A stretch of DNA of 64,000 nucleotides, from NCBI RefSeq assembly GCF_008369125.1, contig NZ_VOAY01000005.1, forward strand, positions 186,001 through 250,000. The letters run 5' to 3'. Source of the stretch: Allopusillimonas sp008369125. Lineage in GTDB: Bacteria > Pseudomonadota > Gammaproteobacteria > Burkholderiales > Burkholderiaceae_B. The first letter of the stretch is position 1; the number at the start of each line of letters is the position of its first letter. Made by a program: the position numbers and the translations under genes. The notes below the pieces were generated by a model. The model saw nothing but the letters and a program-made list of their open reading frames with translations. It made no database searches and had not been told where the DNA came from. Positions 21,035 to 28,527 of this stretch are shown in pieces.

Positions 21035-21061
21035 CGGATTCCACTCAGCGTATGGAATCCG
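21035..21061. promoter_or_regulatory. Perfect 9-bp inverted repeat before the acx promoter
   Basis: CGGATTCCA-N9-TGGAATCCG begins 11 bp after the I78 gene stop and lies about 115 bp upstream of the sigma-54 promoter. It is either a hairpin ending the I78 transcript (no T-run follows) or an enhancer site for the sigma-54 activator. A related but broken version follows the I78 fragment near 17000, which favours the first reading. Confidence 0.45.
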
Positions 21062-21174
21062 GTCGTACAGCACTGCGACTTGGCCCGGGCAGCCAGCCCA
21101 GTTGTCTGCCTTGTTCTCAAAAAAACATAACTAATTCAAAGCACTGAAAAAACTGATCTGGCGGCGACCAAAAC

Positions 21175-21189
21175 TGGCATTTAATTTGC
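21175..21189 (+). promoter_or_regulatory. Sigma-54 (-24/-12) promoter of the acetone carboxylase operon
   Basis: TGGCATTTAATTTGC has GG and GC elements separated by exactly ten bases, as in the TGGCAC-N5-TTGC consensus. It lies about 54 bp before the acxA start. A sigma-54 activator gene follows the operon, which supports the call. Confidence 0.8.
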
Positions 21190-21242
21190 GTAATTCTCTT
21201 GGGCAGGCATAGACAACGCCTGAAGACAAGAGGAGACATTCC

Positions 21243-23387
21243 ATGCAAATTCAAGCACCGGTACAGGTGATGGGCATCGACGCGGGCGGGACGATGACCG
21301 ACACCTTTTTTGTGCGAGAGGACGGCCGCTTCGTCGTGGGCAAGGCCCAGAGCAATCCGGCGGACGAATCGCTCGCCATCTATAACTCGTCTGTCGACGC
21401 TTTGTCACACTGGCAACGCGATGTCGACGATGTGTATCCCGAACTACTTACCTGCGTGTACTCTGGCACCGCCATGCTCAACCGTGTCGTCCAGCGCAAG
21501 GGCCTGGACGTGGGGCTCATCGTCAATAAAGGGTTCGAGCACGCCCATTCTATGGGTCGCGCCATCCAAAGCTATCTTGGCTACGCCCTGGAAGAACGCC
21601 TGCACTTGAACACCCACCGCTACGACGAACCGCTGGTCCCCTTGCACCGTACGCGCGGCGTAACCGAACGCACAGACGTTCAGGGCGAGATCGTAATCCC
21701 CCTGCGCGAAGAGGAGGTGCTTCAGGCCGTGCGTGAGCTGGTGACAGCAGGAAGCAAAGCCATCGTCATTGTCTTGCTGCAATCGCATAAAAACGGCACC
21801 AATGAGCGACGTGCACGGGATCTGGCCCAGGCAGAACTAAAGCGCCTTGGCCAGGATATCCCCGTCTTCGCCTCGGTCGATTACTACCCCCAACGTAAAG
21901 AAAGCCACAGAATGAACACCACCATTCTGGAGGCCTACGCCGCAGAACCATCTCGCCAGACACTCAAGCAAGTCAGTGATCGGCTGCGCAAGCACGGCGC
22001 CAAATTCGATTTGCGCGTCATGGCCACGCATGGGGGCACCATCAGCTGGAAGGCTAAAGAACTGGCGCGCACTATTGTTTCGGGCCCCATCGGCGGCGTG
22101 ATCGGTTCACGCTTGCTGGGGCAATCGCTGGGGTATGAAAATATTGCGTGCTCGGATATCGGCGGCACATCCTTCGACATGGCGTTGATTACCAAAGGCA
22201 ATTTCACCATTGCGGCTGATCCGGATATGGCCAGACTAGTCCTCTCGTTACCGCTGGTCGCCATGGATTCCGTGGGCGCAGGCGCGGGTAGCTTTGTGCG
22301 GCTTGACCCCTACAGTGGGTCAATCAAGGCGGGCCCCGACAGCGCGGGCTATCGGGTAGGAACGTGTTGGGCCAACAGCGGCCTGGACACTGTCTCGGTG
22401 TCTGACTGTCACGTGGTTCTGGGTTACCTGAACCCCGACAACTTCCTAGGCGGCACCATCAAGTTGGACGCCAAGCGCGCGCACGATCATATCCGCAAGC
22501 AGATTGCGGAGCCCCTGGGCTTGCCGGTGGAGGAAGCGGCGGCGGGCGTTATTGAGCTGCTCGACTTGCACCTGCGCGAATACCTGCGTTCCAACGTTAG
22601 TGCCAAAGGCTATAACCCCACGGATTTTGTCTGCTTCAGTTACGGCGGCGCCGGGCCGGTGCACACCTATGGGTATACAGAAGGCCTGAACTTTCGCGAC
22701 GTCATTGTTCCTGCCTGGGCCGCCGGGTTTTCTGCCTTCGGCTGCGCCTGCGCTGACTTTGAATACCGCTATGACAAGAGTGTGGACCTGGCCATACCGC
22801 AACACGCGTCGGCCGACGAAAAGGCTTGCGCTGCGCGCACATTGCAAGACGCGTGGTCTGAACTGGCCGGCAAAGTGGTGGAGGAATTTCAGATTAATGG
22901 CTTCAAGGCAGAAGATGTCATTCTGCGGCCCGGTTACCGCATGCAGTACATGGGGCAGCTGAATGACCTGGAGATAGATTCCCCCGTTACCCGTGCCGAC
23001 ACTGCCCAAGACTGGGACCGCATCACCGCCGCCTACGAAACCACTTACGGACGGGTGTATGCCAGTTCGGCCCGCTCACCCGAACTAGGCTTCTCGGTAA
23101 CGGGCGCCCTCATGCGCGGCATGGTGGTTACGCAAAAACCCGTCTTGCCCGAAGACCCGGATGGCGGGCCCACGCCGCCCGAAACGGCAAGGCTGGGTGT
23201 GCGCCGGCTTTATCGCCACAAAACCTGGCATGACGCCGTGGTCTGGAAAATGGAGGCACTCAAGGCGGGCAACGTCATCGCCGGCCCGGCCATCATCGAG
23301 TCAGACGCCACCACCTTTGTGGTGCCCAGGGGGTTTGTTACCACGCTCGACAAGCACCGCTTGTTCCATCTGAAAGAAGACAAATAG
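21243..23387 (+). CDS. acxA: Acetone carboxylase beta subunit (HyuA/oxoprolinase A family)
   Basis: A 714-residue subunit of the cytosolic enzyme that carboxylates acetone to acetoacetate with ATP. The start MGIDAGGTMTDTFFV is the phosphate-binding loop of the hydantoinase/oxoprolinase A fold. Further marks are SGTAMLNRVVQRKG, then SGPIGGVIGSR and CSDIGGTSFDM near residues 280-315, and YGGAGPVHTYGY near 470. Length matches acetone carboxylase beta subunits (about 717). It leads the acxABC order known from Xanthobacter, and a sigma-54 promoter lies in front. Acetone is preferred over acetophenone because a short zinc-type gamma subunit follows. Confidence 0.92.
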   Translation: MQIQAPVQVMGIDAGGTMTDTFFVREDGRFVVGKAQSNPADESLAIYNSSVDALSHWQRDVDDVYPELLTCVYSGTAMLNRVVQRKGLDVGLIVNKGFEHAHSMGRAIQSYLGYALEERLHLNTHRYDEPLVPLHRTRGVTERTDVQGEIVIPLREEEVLQAVRELVTAGSKAIVIVLLQSHKNGTNERRARDLAQAELKRLGQDIPVFASVDYYPQRKESHRMNTTILEAYAAEPSRQTLKQVSDRLRKHGAKFDLRVMATHGGTISWKAKELARTIVSGPIGGVIGSRLLGQSLGYENIACSDIGGTSFDMALITKGNFTIAADPDMARLVLSLPLVAMDSVGAGAGSFVRLDPYSGSIKAGPDSAGYRVGTCWANSGLDTVSVSDCHVVLGYLNPDNFLGGTIKLDAKRAHDHIRKQIAEPLGLPVEEAAAGVIELLDLHLREYLRSNVSAKGYNPTDFVCFSYGGAGPVHTYGYTEGLNFRDVIVPAWAAGFSAFGCACADFEYRYDKSVDLAIPQHASADEKACAARTLQDAWSELAGKVVEEFQINGFKAEDVILRPGYRMQYMGQLNDLEIDSPVTRADTAQDWDRITAAYETTYGRVYASSARSPELGFSVTGALMRGMVVTQKPVLPEDPDGGPTPPETARLGVRRLYRHKTWHDAVVWKMEALKAGNVIAGPAIIESDATTFVVPRGFVTTLDKHRLFHLKEDK

Positions 23388-23399
23388 GGAGACACGAAC

Positions 23400-25721
23400 A
23401 TGGATATGTATTCAACGACAGGCTTCGCCGACCTGCTGGGAACAGGCGAAACCCTCAAGCAATTTCGTGACGGCGTGCTTGATCGCACAGCACGCACAGG
23501 CCATTACAACGGCCTGACGCAGCTGGCGTTGCGCGAACAGGACCCAATACGCTATGAAAAGATATTTTCCAAACTGCGTGGCGGCCTGGTGCATGCGCGC
23601 GAGACGGCCAAGCGCATTGCGGCAAGCCCCATTGTTGAGCAAGAGGGAGAACTGTGCTTTACCCTCTATAACGCCGCAGGCGATTGCGTGCTGACGTCCA
23701 CCGGCATCATTATTCATGTAGGCACCATGGGCGCGGCGATCAAGTACATGATCGAAAACGACTGGGAGCGCAATCCTGGCATCCACCCGGGCGATATGTT
23801 TACCAACAATGACTGCGCCATAGGCAACGTGCACCCCTGCGATATCGCCACCATCGTGCCCATATTCGCCAAAGACAGGCTTGTGGGGTGGGTGGGCGGG
23901 GTAACGCATGTGATTGATACCGGGTCGGTGACGCCGGGCTCAATGTCTACAGGCCAGACGCAGCGCTTTGGCGATGGTTACATGATTACCTGCCGCAAGA
24001 CGGGAGTAAACGACACGCCCTTGCGCGACTGGCTGCACGAAAGCCAGCGTTCGGTGCGCACGCCCAAGTACTGGATACTGGACGAAAAGACCCGTATTGC
24101 AGGATGCCACATGGTGCGCAGCCTGGTCGAAGAGGTCATAGACGAAGAAGGCGTAGACGATTATCTCAAGTTCGCATTTGAGGTGATAGAAGAGGGACGC
24201 CGTGGCTTGCAGTCGCGCATCCGCGCGATGACGCTGCCCGGCAAATACCGCAAGGTGGCGTTTGTGGATGTGCCCTACCGCCATGGCGACGTGCAGACCT
24301 CCAACGCCTTTGCCAAGCTCGACTCCATCATGCACTCGCCGGTTGAAATGCACGTGCGCAAAGATGGATCGTGGCGTCTGGATTTTGAAGGGGCCAGCCG
24401 TTGGGGCTGGCATAGCTACAACGCCAATCAGGTCGCCTTTACCAGCGGTATCTGGGTCATGATGACGCAGACGCTGGTGCCCACACAACGCATTAATGAC
24501 GGCGCGTATTACGGTACCGAATTCCATCTGCCCAAAGGCACCTGGATGAACCCCGACGACCGGCGCACCGGCCATGCCTATGCTTGGCACTTTCTCGTGT
24601 CAGGCTGGAGTGCGCTGTGGCGCGCGCTGGGGCAGGCCTATTTCAGCCGTGGTTATCTTGAAGAGGTTAATGCGGGCAACGCCAACACCAGCAACTGGTT
24701 GCAGGGTGGCGGCATCAACCAAGAAGGCGAAATACACGCCGTCAACAGCTTCGAGGCCAGCTCATGCGGAACCGGCGCGGGTGCCATACGCGATGGCCTG
24801 AACCACGCCGCCGCCATCTGGAACCCCGAAGGCGACATGGGCGATATGGAAATCTGGGAAATGGCCGAGCCGCTGATCTATCTGGGCCGCAATGCCAAGA
24901 CAAACTCGGCCGGTTATGGAAAGTATCGAGGCGGTTGTGGGTTTGAGTCACTGCGCATGGTCTGGAAAGCGCAAGACTGGACCATGTTCTTCATGGGCAA
25001 TGGCTACATGAACTCAGACTGGGGCTTTATGGGCGGCTATCCGGCCGCCACCGGATACCGCTTTGAGGCCCACAAAACCGGCTTGAAGCAGCGCATCGCC
25101 AAGGGGGAGAGCCTGCCATTGGGCGCTGACCGCAATCCCGACCAGCCCGACTACGAGCACCATCTGGAACCCGGCGCCATCGTCAAGCGCGACCACCAGT
25201 GCATGACGACAGAAGACTGCTACGAGAACTACGACCTTTACCTGAATTATCTTCGTGGCGGGCCAGGCTTTGGGGATCCGCTGGAGCGCGCAGCCGATGC
25301 CATTGCACGAGACCTTAACGGCGGTCTGTTGTTGCCGGAATATGCACTTAAGGTCTATGGCGCAGTCGTCAGCCAAGACCCCGCCACAGGGGTTTGGCAG
25401 GTGGACGACAAAGCAACCCAGGCCGAGCGCATGGAAATCCGCAAGCGCCGGCTTGCACGCGCCGTTCCGGTAAAGGAATGGATGGCAGCGGAGCGCGAAC
25501 GCATTCTCGCCAAACAGGCCTCAGTGCAGGTCAAGCATATGTACGCCACCAGCTTCGGGCTGTCGCCCAAGTTTGAACACGCATTCCGAGAATTCTGGAG
25601 CCTGCCGAAGAGTTGGACGCTTACTGAGGAAGAGCTTGACGTTCCGACCTACGGCGCAAAATGCCGCATGGACTTATCACGTATGCCCGACGTCAAGACC
25701 GTGGTGCTGGTCGACGAGTAG
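23400..25721 (+). CDS. acxB: Acetone carboxylase alpha subunit (HyuB family)
   Basis: A 773-residue subunit starting 12 bp after acxA with GGGAGACACGAAC as ribosome site. It belongs to the hydantoinase/oxoprolinase B family: HPGDMFTNNDCAIGNVHPCDI near residues 130-150 and GSVTPGSMSTGQTQRFGDGY near 175 are conserved blocks around the active site. NYLRGGPGFGDPLERAADAI near residue 620 is another. Length is close to the 776-residue alpha subunit of Xanthobacter. The enzyme is an alpha2 beta2 gamma2 complex that contains Mn and uses ATP. Confidence 0.92.
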   Translation: MDMYSTTGFADLLGTGETLKQFRDGVLDRTARTGHYNGLTQLALREQDPIRYEKIFSKLRGGLVHARETAKRIAASPIVEQEGELCFTLYNAAGDCVLTSTGIIIHVGTMGAAIKYMIENDWERNPGIHPGDMFTNNDCAIGNVHPCDIATIVPIFAKDRLVGWVGGVTHVIDTGSVTPGSMSTGQTQRFGDGYMITCRKTGVNDTPLRDWLHESQRSVRTPKYWILDEKTRIAGCHMVRSLVEEVIDEEGVDDYLKFAFEVIEEGRRGLQSRIRAMTLPGKYRKVAFVDVPYRHGDVQTSNAFAKLDSIMHSPVEMHVRKDGSWRLDFEGASRWGWHSYNANQVAFTSGIWVMMTQTLVPTQRINDGAYYGTEFHLPKGTWMNPDDRRTGHAYAWHFLVSGWSALWRALGQAYFSRGYLEEVNAGNANTSNWLQGGGINQEGEIHAVNSFEASSCGTGAGAIRDGLNHAAAIWNPEGDMGDMEIWEMAEPLIYLGRNAKTNSAGYGKYRGGCGFESLRMVWKAQDWTMFFMGNGYMNSDWGFMGGYPAATGYRFEAHKTGLKQRIAKGESLPLGADRNPDQPDYEHHLEPGAIVKRDHQCMTTEDCYENYDLYLNYLRGGPGFGDPLERAADAIARDLNGGLLLPEYALKVYGAVVSQDPATGVWQVDDKATQAERMEIRKRRLARAVPVKEWMAAERERILAKQASVQVKHMYATSFGLSPKFEHAFREFWSLPKSWTLTEEELDVPTYGAKCRMDLSRMPDVKTVVLVDE

Positions 25722-25776
25722 TCATAGCGCACCTGCGCTCACAGAGGCAAACAAAAAACCAGCAAGGAGACAGACA

Positions 25777-26283
25777 ATGACACAGTACACGCAAGAGCAA
25801 ATCGGCAAGCTCGTGGATGGAAAGCTGGACTGGGACACCACCATGCGTATGCTCGCCATGCCCAAGGATGCAGAACGGTTCCAGCAGTATCTGGCGGCAC
25901 TGCAGCAGAAGGTAGATTGGGACGACCTGATTGTCCTTCCACTGGGGCCACAGCTCTATATCGCACAGTGCGCCAAAACAAAAAAATGGCAGGTCAAATG
26001 CGGTTGCGGCCATGTATTGTGCGATTGGAAAGAAAACTGGAAACTGCACGCACACATCTACGTGCGTGAGAATGAGCAGGCCATGAAAGAGGTGTATCCG
26101 GCGCTGATGGCACCAGACACGCAATGGCAGGTGTACCGCGAATACTACTGCCCCCAATGCGCCGCCATGCTCGACGTTGAAGCACCCACGCCATGGTATC
26201 CGGTCATACATGATTTCGAGCCAGATGTTGATACGTTTTACAAGGAGTGGTTGCGTATTCCCTTGCCCGAGCGGGTCGATTGA
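25777..26283 (+). CDS. acxC: Acetone carboxylase gamma subunit
   Basis: A 168-residue small subunit, the length usual for this family. It has CGCGHVLCDWKENWK near residues 73-87 and YYCPQCAAMLDVE near 123-135, giving two Cys pairs suited to a metal site. AAGGAGA precedes ATG 25777; a longer upstream reading overlaps acxB and is not used. The gamma subunit distinguishes acetone carboxylase from plain hydantoinases. It ends the operon, and the activator gene begins about 150 bp later. Confidence 0.92.
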   Translation: MTQYTQEQIGKLVDGKLDWDTTMRMLAMPKDAERFQQYLAALQQKVDWDDLIVLPLGPQLYIAQCAKTKKWQVKCGCGHVLCDWKENWKLHAHIYVRENEQAMKEVYPALMAPDTQWQVYREYYCPQCAAMLDVEAPTPWYPVIHDFEPDVDTFYKEWLRIPLPERVD

Positions 26284-26430
26284 GCACAGGTGTATTTGGT
26301 TACGTTTTTCTGTGGCTTCAGTATGGAAATTAATCTGCGGGATCGATAATATTTATCTCCATCAACCCTCTGTTGCGCGTCCTCGCGCTTGCCAAGGCGA
26401 CAGGGCGCGCCATCCTAACTAAGGGCAGAT

Positions 26431-27648
26431 ATGGCAGATCCGGGCAACCAGTTTCATCCTGAACCAGGCGCAGAGTCTGACATAGTGAACGCCTGGGAGG
26501 TTCTACTGCGCGAGGCACACAGGCCTGCCCCGCAGCCACGGCGCAATATCGCGGATACTGCCTGGCAGTGCTGCCGCAACGCCACGGTTGCGCCGCATCC
26601 ACAGCAAGATTCAACACCCGCACACCAAGACCAGTTCGCCATGCGAAGTGAGGCCAACCGTGCCAAACCTGCACCATTGCGCGCACTCACTAATCCTGAA
26701 AAACATCAGGGATGGGCTGAGCTTGTCAGCGCAGACCCGGCCATGCTCGAGCTGGTCACGCGTGCACAAGGAATGCGCAATGCACACGCACCTGTTCTGC
26801 TGCATGGCGAAACCGGTGTGGGCAAGGAGCTTTTCGCACGTGGCCTGCACACCGGCGGACCATTTGTGGCCATCAATTGCGGCGGCTTGCCGCGTGATCT
26901 GCTGGCCAGCGAACTGTTTGGCTATGGAGACGGCGCATTTACTGGTGCGCGCAAGGGAGGCATGCCCGGCAAAATCGAGGCTGCCAGCGGCGGCACATTG
27001 TTTCTGGACGAAATCGGAGAAATGCCGCTTGAAATGCAAGCCCATCTGCTTCGTGTGCTGGAGCAAAAAGAACTATATCGTGTCGGCGAAACGGTGCCCC
27101 GTAACGTGACATTTCGCCTTGTTGCCGCCACAAATCGCGATCTGCGCCAAGAAGCCCAAGCCGGACGCTTCCGCCTGGATCTCTTCTATCGCATTGCGGT
27201 ATTCACGCTGCACATACCCCCGCTGCGCAACCGGGATGGCGACATCTCATTGCTTGCCCACCATTTCTGGCATCAGTTCTGCCGCGAACACGCGCTGCCA
27301 TCCGCCGGCATCGACGACGCGGCCATGCAAGCCTTGCAGGCCTATTCCTGGCCAGGCAATGTGCGAGAACTTCGCAATGTGCTTGAAAGCGCCAGGCTCT
27401 TGAGTAACGGCTGCACCCTCATGCGCGACATGTTGCCGCCAGAAATAGTGCGAGCTAGCCATGAGGGCTGCGAGCCCGCGCTTTACAACAATGTCATCAG
27501 CATGGAACAAGGCGAGCGCTTGCTAATTCAACAGGCCATCACGGCCTGTAGCGGCAATTTGACCCTGGCTGCAAAAAAACTGAATATCGCCAAGAGCACG
27601 CTTTACTTCAAAATGGGGCGTTATGGTTTGTCGCGACGGGTGTTGTGA
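26431..27648 (+). CDS. Sigma-54-dependent activator of the acx operon, no sensory domain
   Basis: A 405-residue regulator. The AAA+ domain has Walker A GETGVGKE near residue 127, the sigma-54 contact loop GAFTGA near 170 and Walker B LFLDEIGEM near 190. WPGNVRELRN and a Fis-type helix-turn-helix (LAAKKLNIAKSTLYFKMGRYG) close it. AcoR-type activators such as AcxR normally carry some 300 N-terminal residues with a GAF sensor. Here only about 95 residues precede the AAA+ domain, and they begin like an AcoR N-terminus before joining the AAA+ part. It probably drives the -24/-12 promoter at 21175. The loss of the sensor suggests ligand-independent action or control by another protein. Confidence 0.88.
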   Translation: MADPGNQFHPEPGAESDIVNAWEVLLREAHRPAPQPRRNIADTAWQCCRNATVAPHPQQDSTPAHQDQFAMRSEANRAKPAPLRALTNPEKHQGWAELVSADPAMLELVTRAQGMRNAHAPVLLHGETGVGKELFARGLHTGGPFVAINCGGLPRDLLASELFGYGDGAFTGARKGGMPGKIEAASGGTLFLDEIGEMPLEMQAHLLRVLEQKELYRVGETVPRNVTFRLVAATNRDLRQEAQAGRFRLDLFYRIAVFTLHIPPLRNRDGDISLLAHHFWHQFCREHALPSAGIDDAAMQALQAYSWPGNVRELRNVLESARLLSNGCTLMRDMLPPEIVRASHEGCEPALYNNVISMEQGERLLIQQAITACSGNLTLAAKKLNIAKSTLYFKMGRYGLSRRVL

Positions 27649-27681
27649 TGGTTTCTATTCGTCGCGCACCGGTTTTGGTCA

Positions 27682-27984
27682 TTACGGCGTTTGTTGTGCC
27701 GCGTGCTTCACCCTTAAAATTTGAACGGTGCGGGCATCTGGCAGTACACGATAAAAAACGATGTAGTTCGGATGCACGACTAATTCGCGCAACCACTCTG
27801 GCAAGCCCGGACGGCCATGCCGGCCAAGCTCCGGATGCTGTGCAAGGGTCTTGGTCTTGTCGCGCAACTCCTGCCCGAAACTCTTGGCTCGCTTAGGGCT
27901 GTCTTTGCCGATGTAACGCACGATGGCGCGCAAGTCATCACGTGCCATGGGTCGCCATTCAATGCGATAAGGTCTGGCCGTCAT
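27682..27984 (-). CDS. ParE/RelE-type toxin
   Basis: A 100-residue basic protein of the RelE/ParE fold. It reads YRIEWRPMARDDLRAIVRYI, then PELGRHGRPGLPEWLRELVVHPNYIVFYRV and VQILRVKHAAQQ, a normal ParE pattern. The RVKHAAQ end is usual for active ParE-like toxins. The antitoxin gene ends five bases upstream, so this is an antitoxin-toxin operon. Whether it hits gyrase or mRNA cannot be told. Confidence 0.85.
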   Translation of the reverse strand: MTARPYRIEWRPMARDDLRAIVRYIGKDSPKRAKSFGQELRDKTKTLAQHPELGRHGRPGLPEWLRELVVHPNYIVFYRVLPDARTVQILRVKHAAQQTP

Positions 27985-27989
27985 GCGCG

Positions 27990-28427
27990 TTATTTCTTTG
28001 ACAGGCCAGCAATATTCGCATCCATCTCGGCGATCACCTCATCGTGCGGAATGCTCGCCCGAGGGTCATCAATGGATGCTTGAATCTCGTTAACCAGCCA
28101 CTGGTTATAGGCGGCCGCTTCGTGTGCTCCGCGCATGGCGTTGGCCCTGCCGCGGTTACGTATGTCGTGCTTCTTATCGGCCGGGTCGTATTCGCTGGCG
28201 TCAAATTGGCCTACCGTGATACCAATAGCTCGCAGCACATTCAAGGCGGCCAAGGGAGTGCCGAAGCGGCGCGGCTCGATGCTGCGGGCTTTGGACAGCA
28301 AGGCACCCGAACCGCTACGAGTGTCAATCTGAACGAGAAACGACCCGCCCTGCCCCTTCAATGTAACGCCTGACACACCGCCAGCGTTATTCGCAGCGCG
28401 GAGCTGCTCCAGGGTCATGCTTTGCAT
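27990..28427 (-). CDS. Antitoxin with an extra N-terminal ParC-like domain
   Basis: A 145-residue protein. The last 50 residues (YNQWLVNEIQASIDDPRASIPHDEVIAEMD) look like a ParD/RelB-type antitoxin that binds ParE. The first 85 residues are different: TLEQLRAANNAGGVSGVTLKGQGGSFLVQI, then RSIEPRRFGTPLAALNVLRAIGI and QFDASEYDP. From memory they resemble small proteins annotated as a ParC-type partition-associated family on plasmids and integrative elements. AAGGAG stands before the ATG. The fusion suggests descent from a plasmid stability module; the N-terminal assignment is tentative. Confidence 0.7.
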   Translation of the reverse strand: MQSMTLEQLRAANNAGGVSGVTLKGQGGSFLVQIDTRSGSGALLSKARSIEPRRFGTPLAALNVLRAIGITVGQFDASEYDPADKKHDIRNRGRANAMRGAHEAAAYNQWLVNEIQASIDDPRASIPHDEVIAEMDANIAGLSKK

Positions 28428-28527
28428 GTCTGGCTCCTTATTTATTAACCATGTATCCTTGTTTTATTGTGCATGAAATCAAGGAGAGATGCAAACACCC
28501 TACCGCCCCCTTCCACCCCGGAGCTGA

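Noticed and set aside
25573..25776. N-terminal extension of the acetone carboxylase gamma subunit
   Set aside because: It overlaps acxB in another frame. ATG 25777 has AAGGAGA and gives the normal family length.
21243..26283. Acetophenone carboxylase or 5-oxoprolinase instead of acetone carboxylase
   Set aside because: The three-subunit order with a 168-residue Cys-pair gamma subunit and the alpha/beta lengths match acetone carboxylase.
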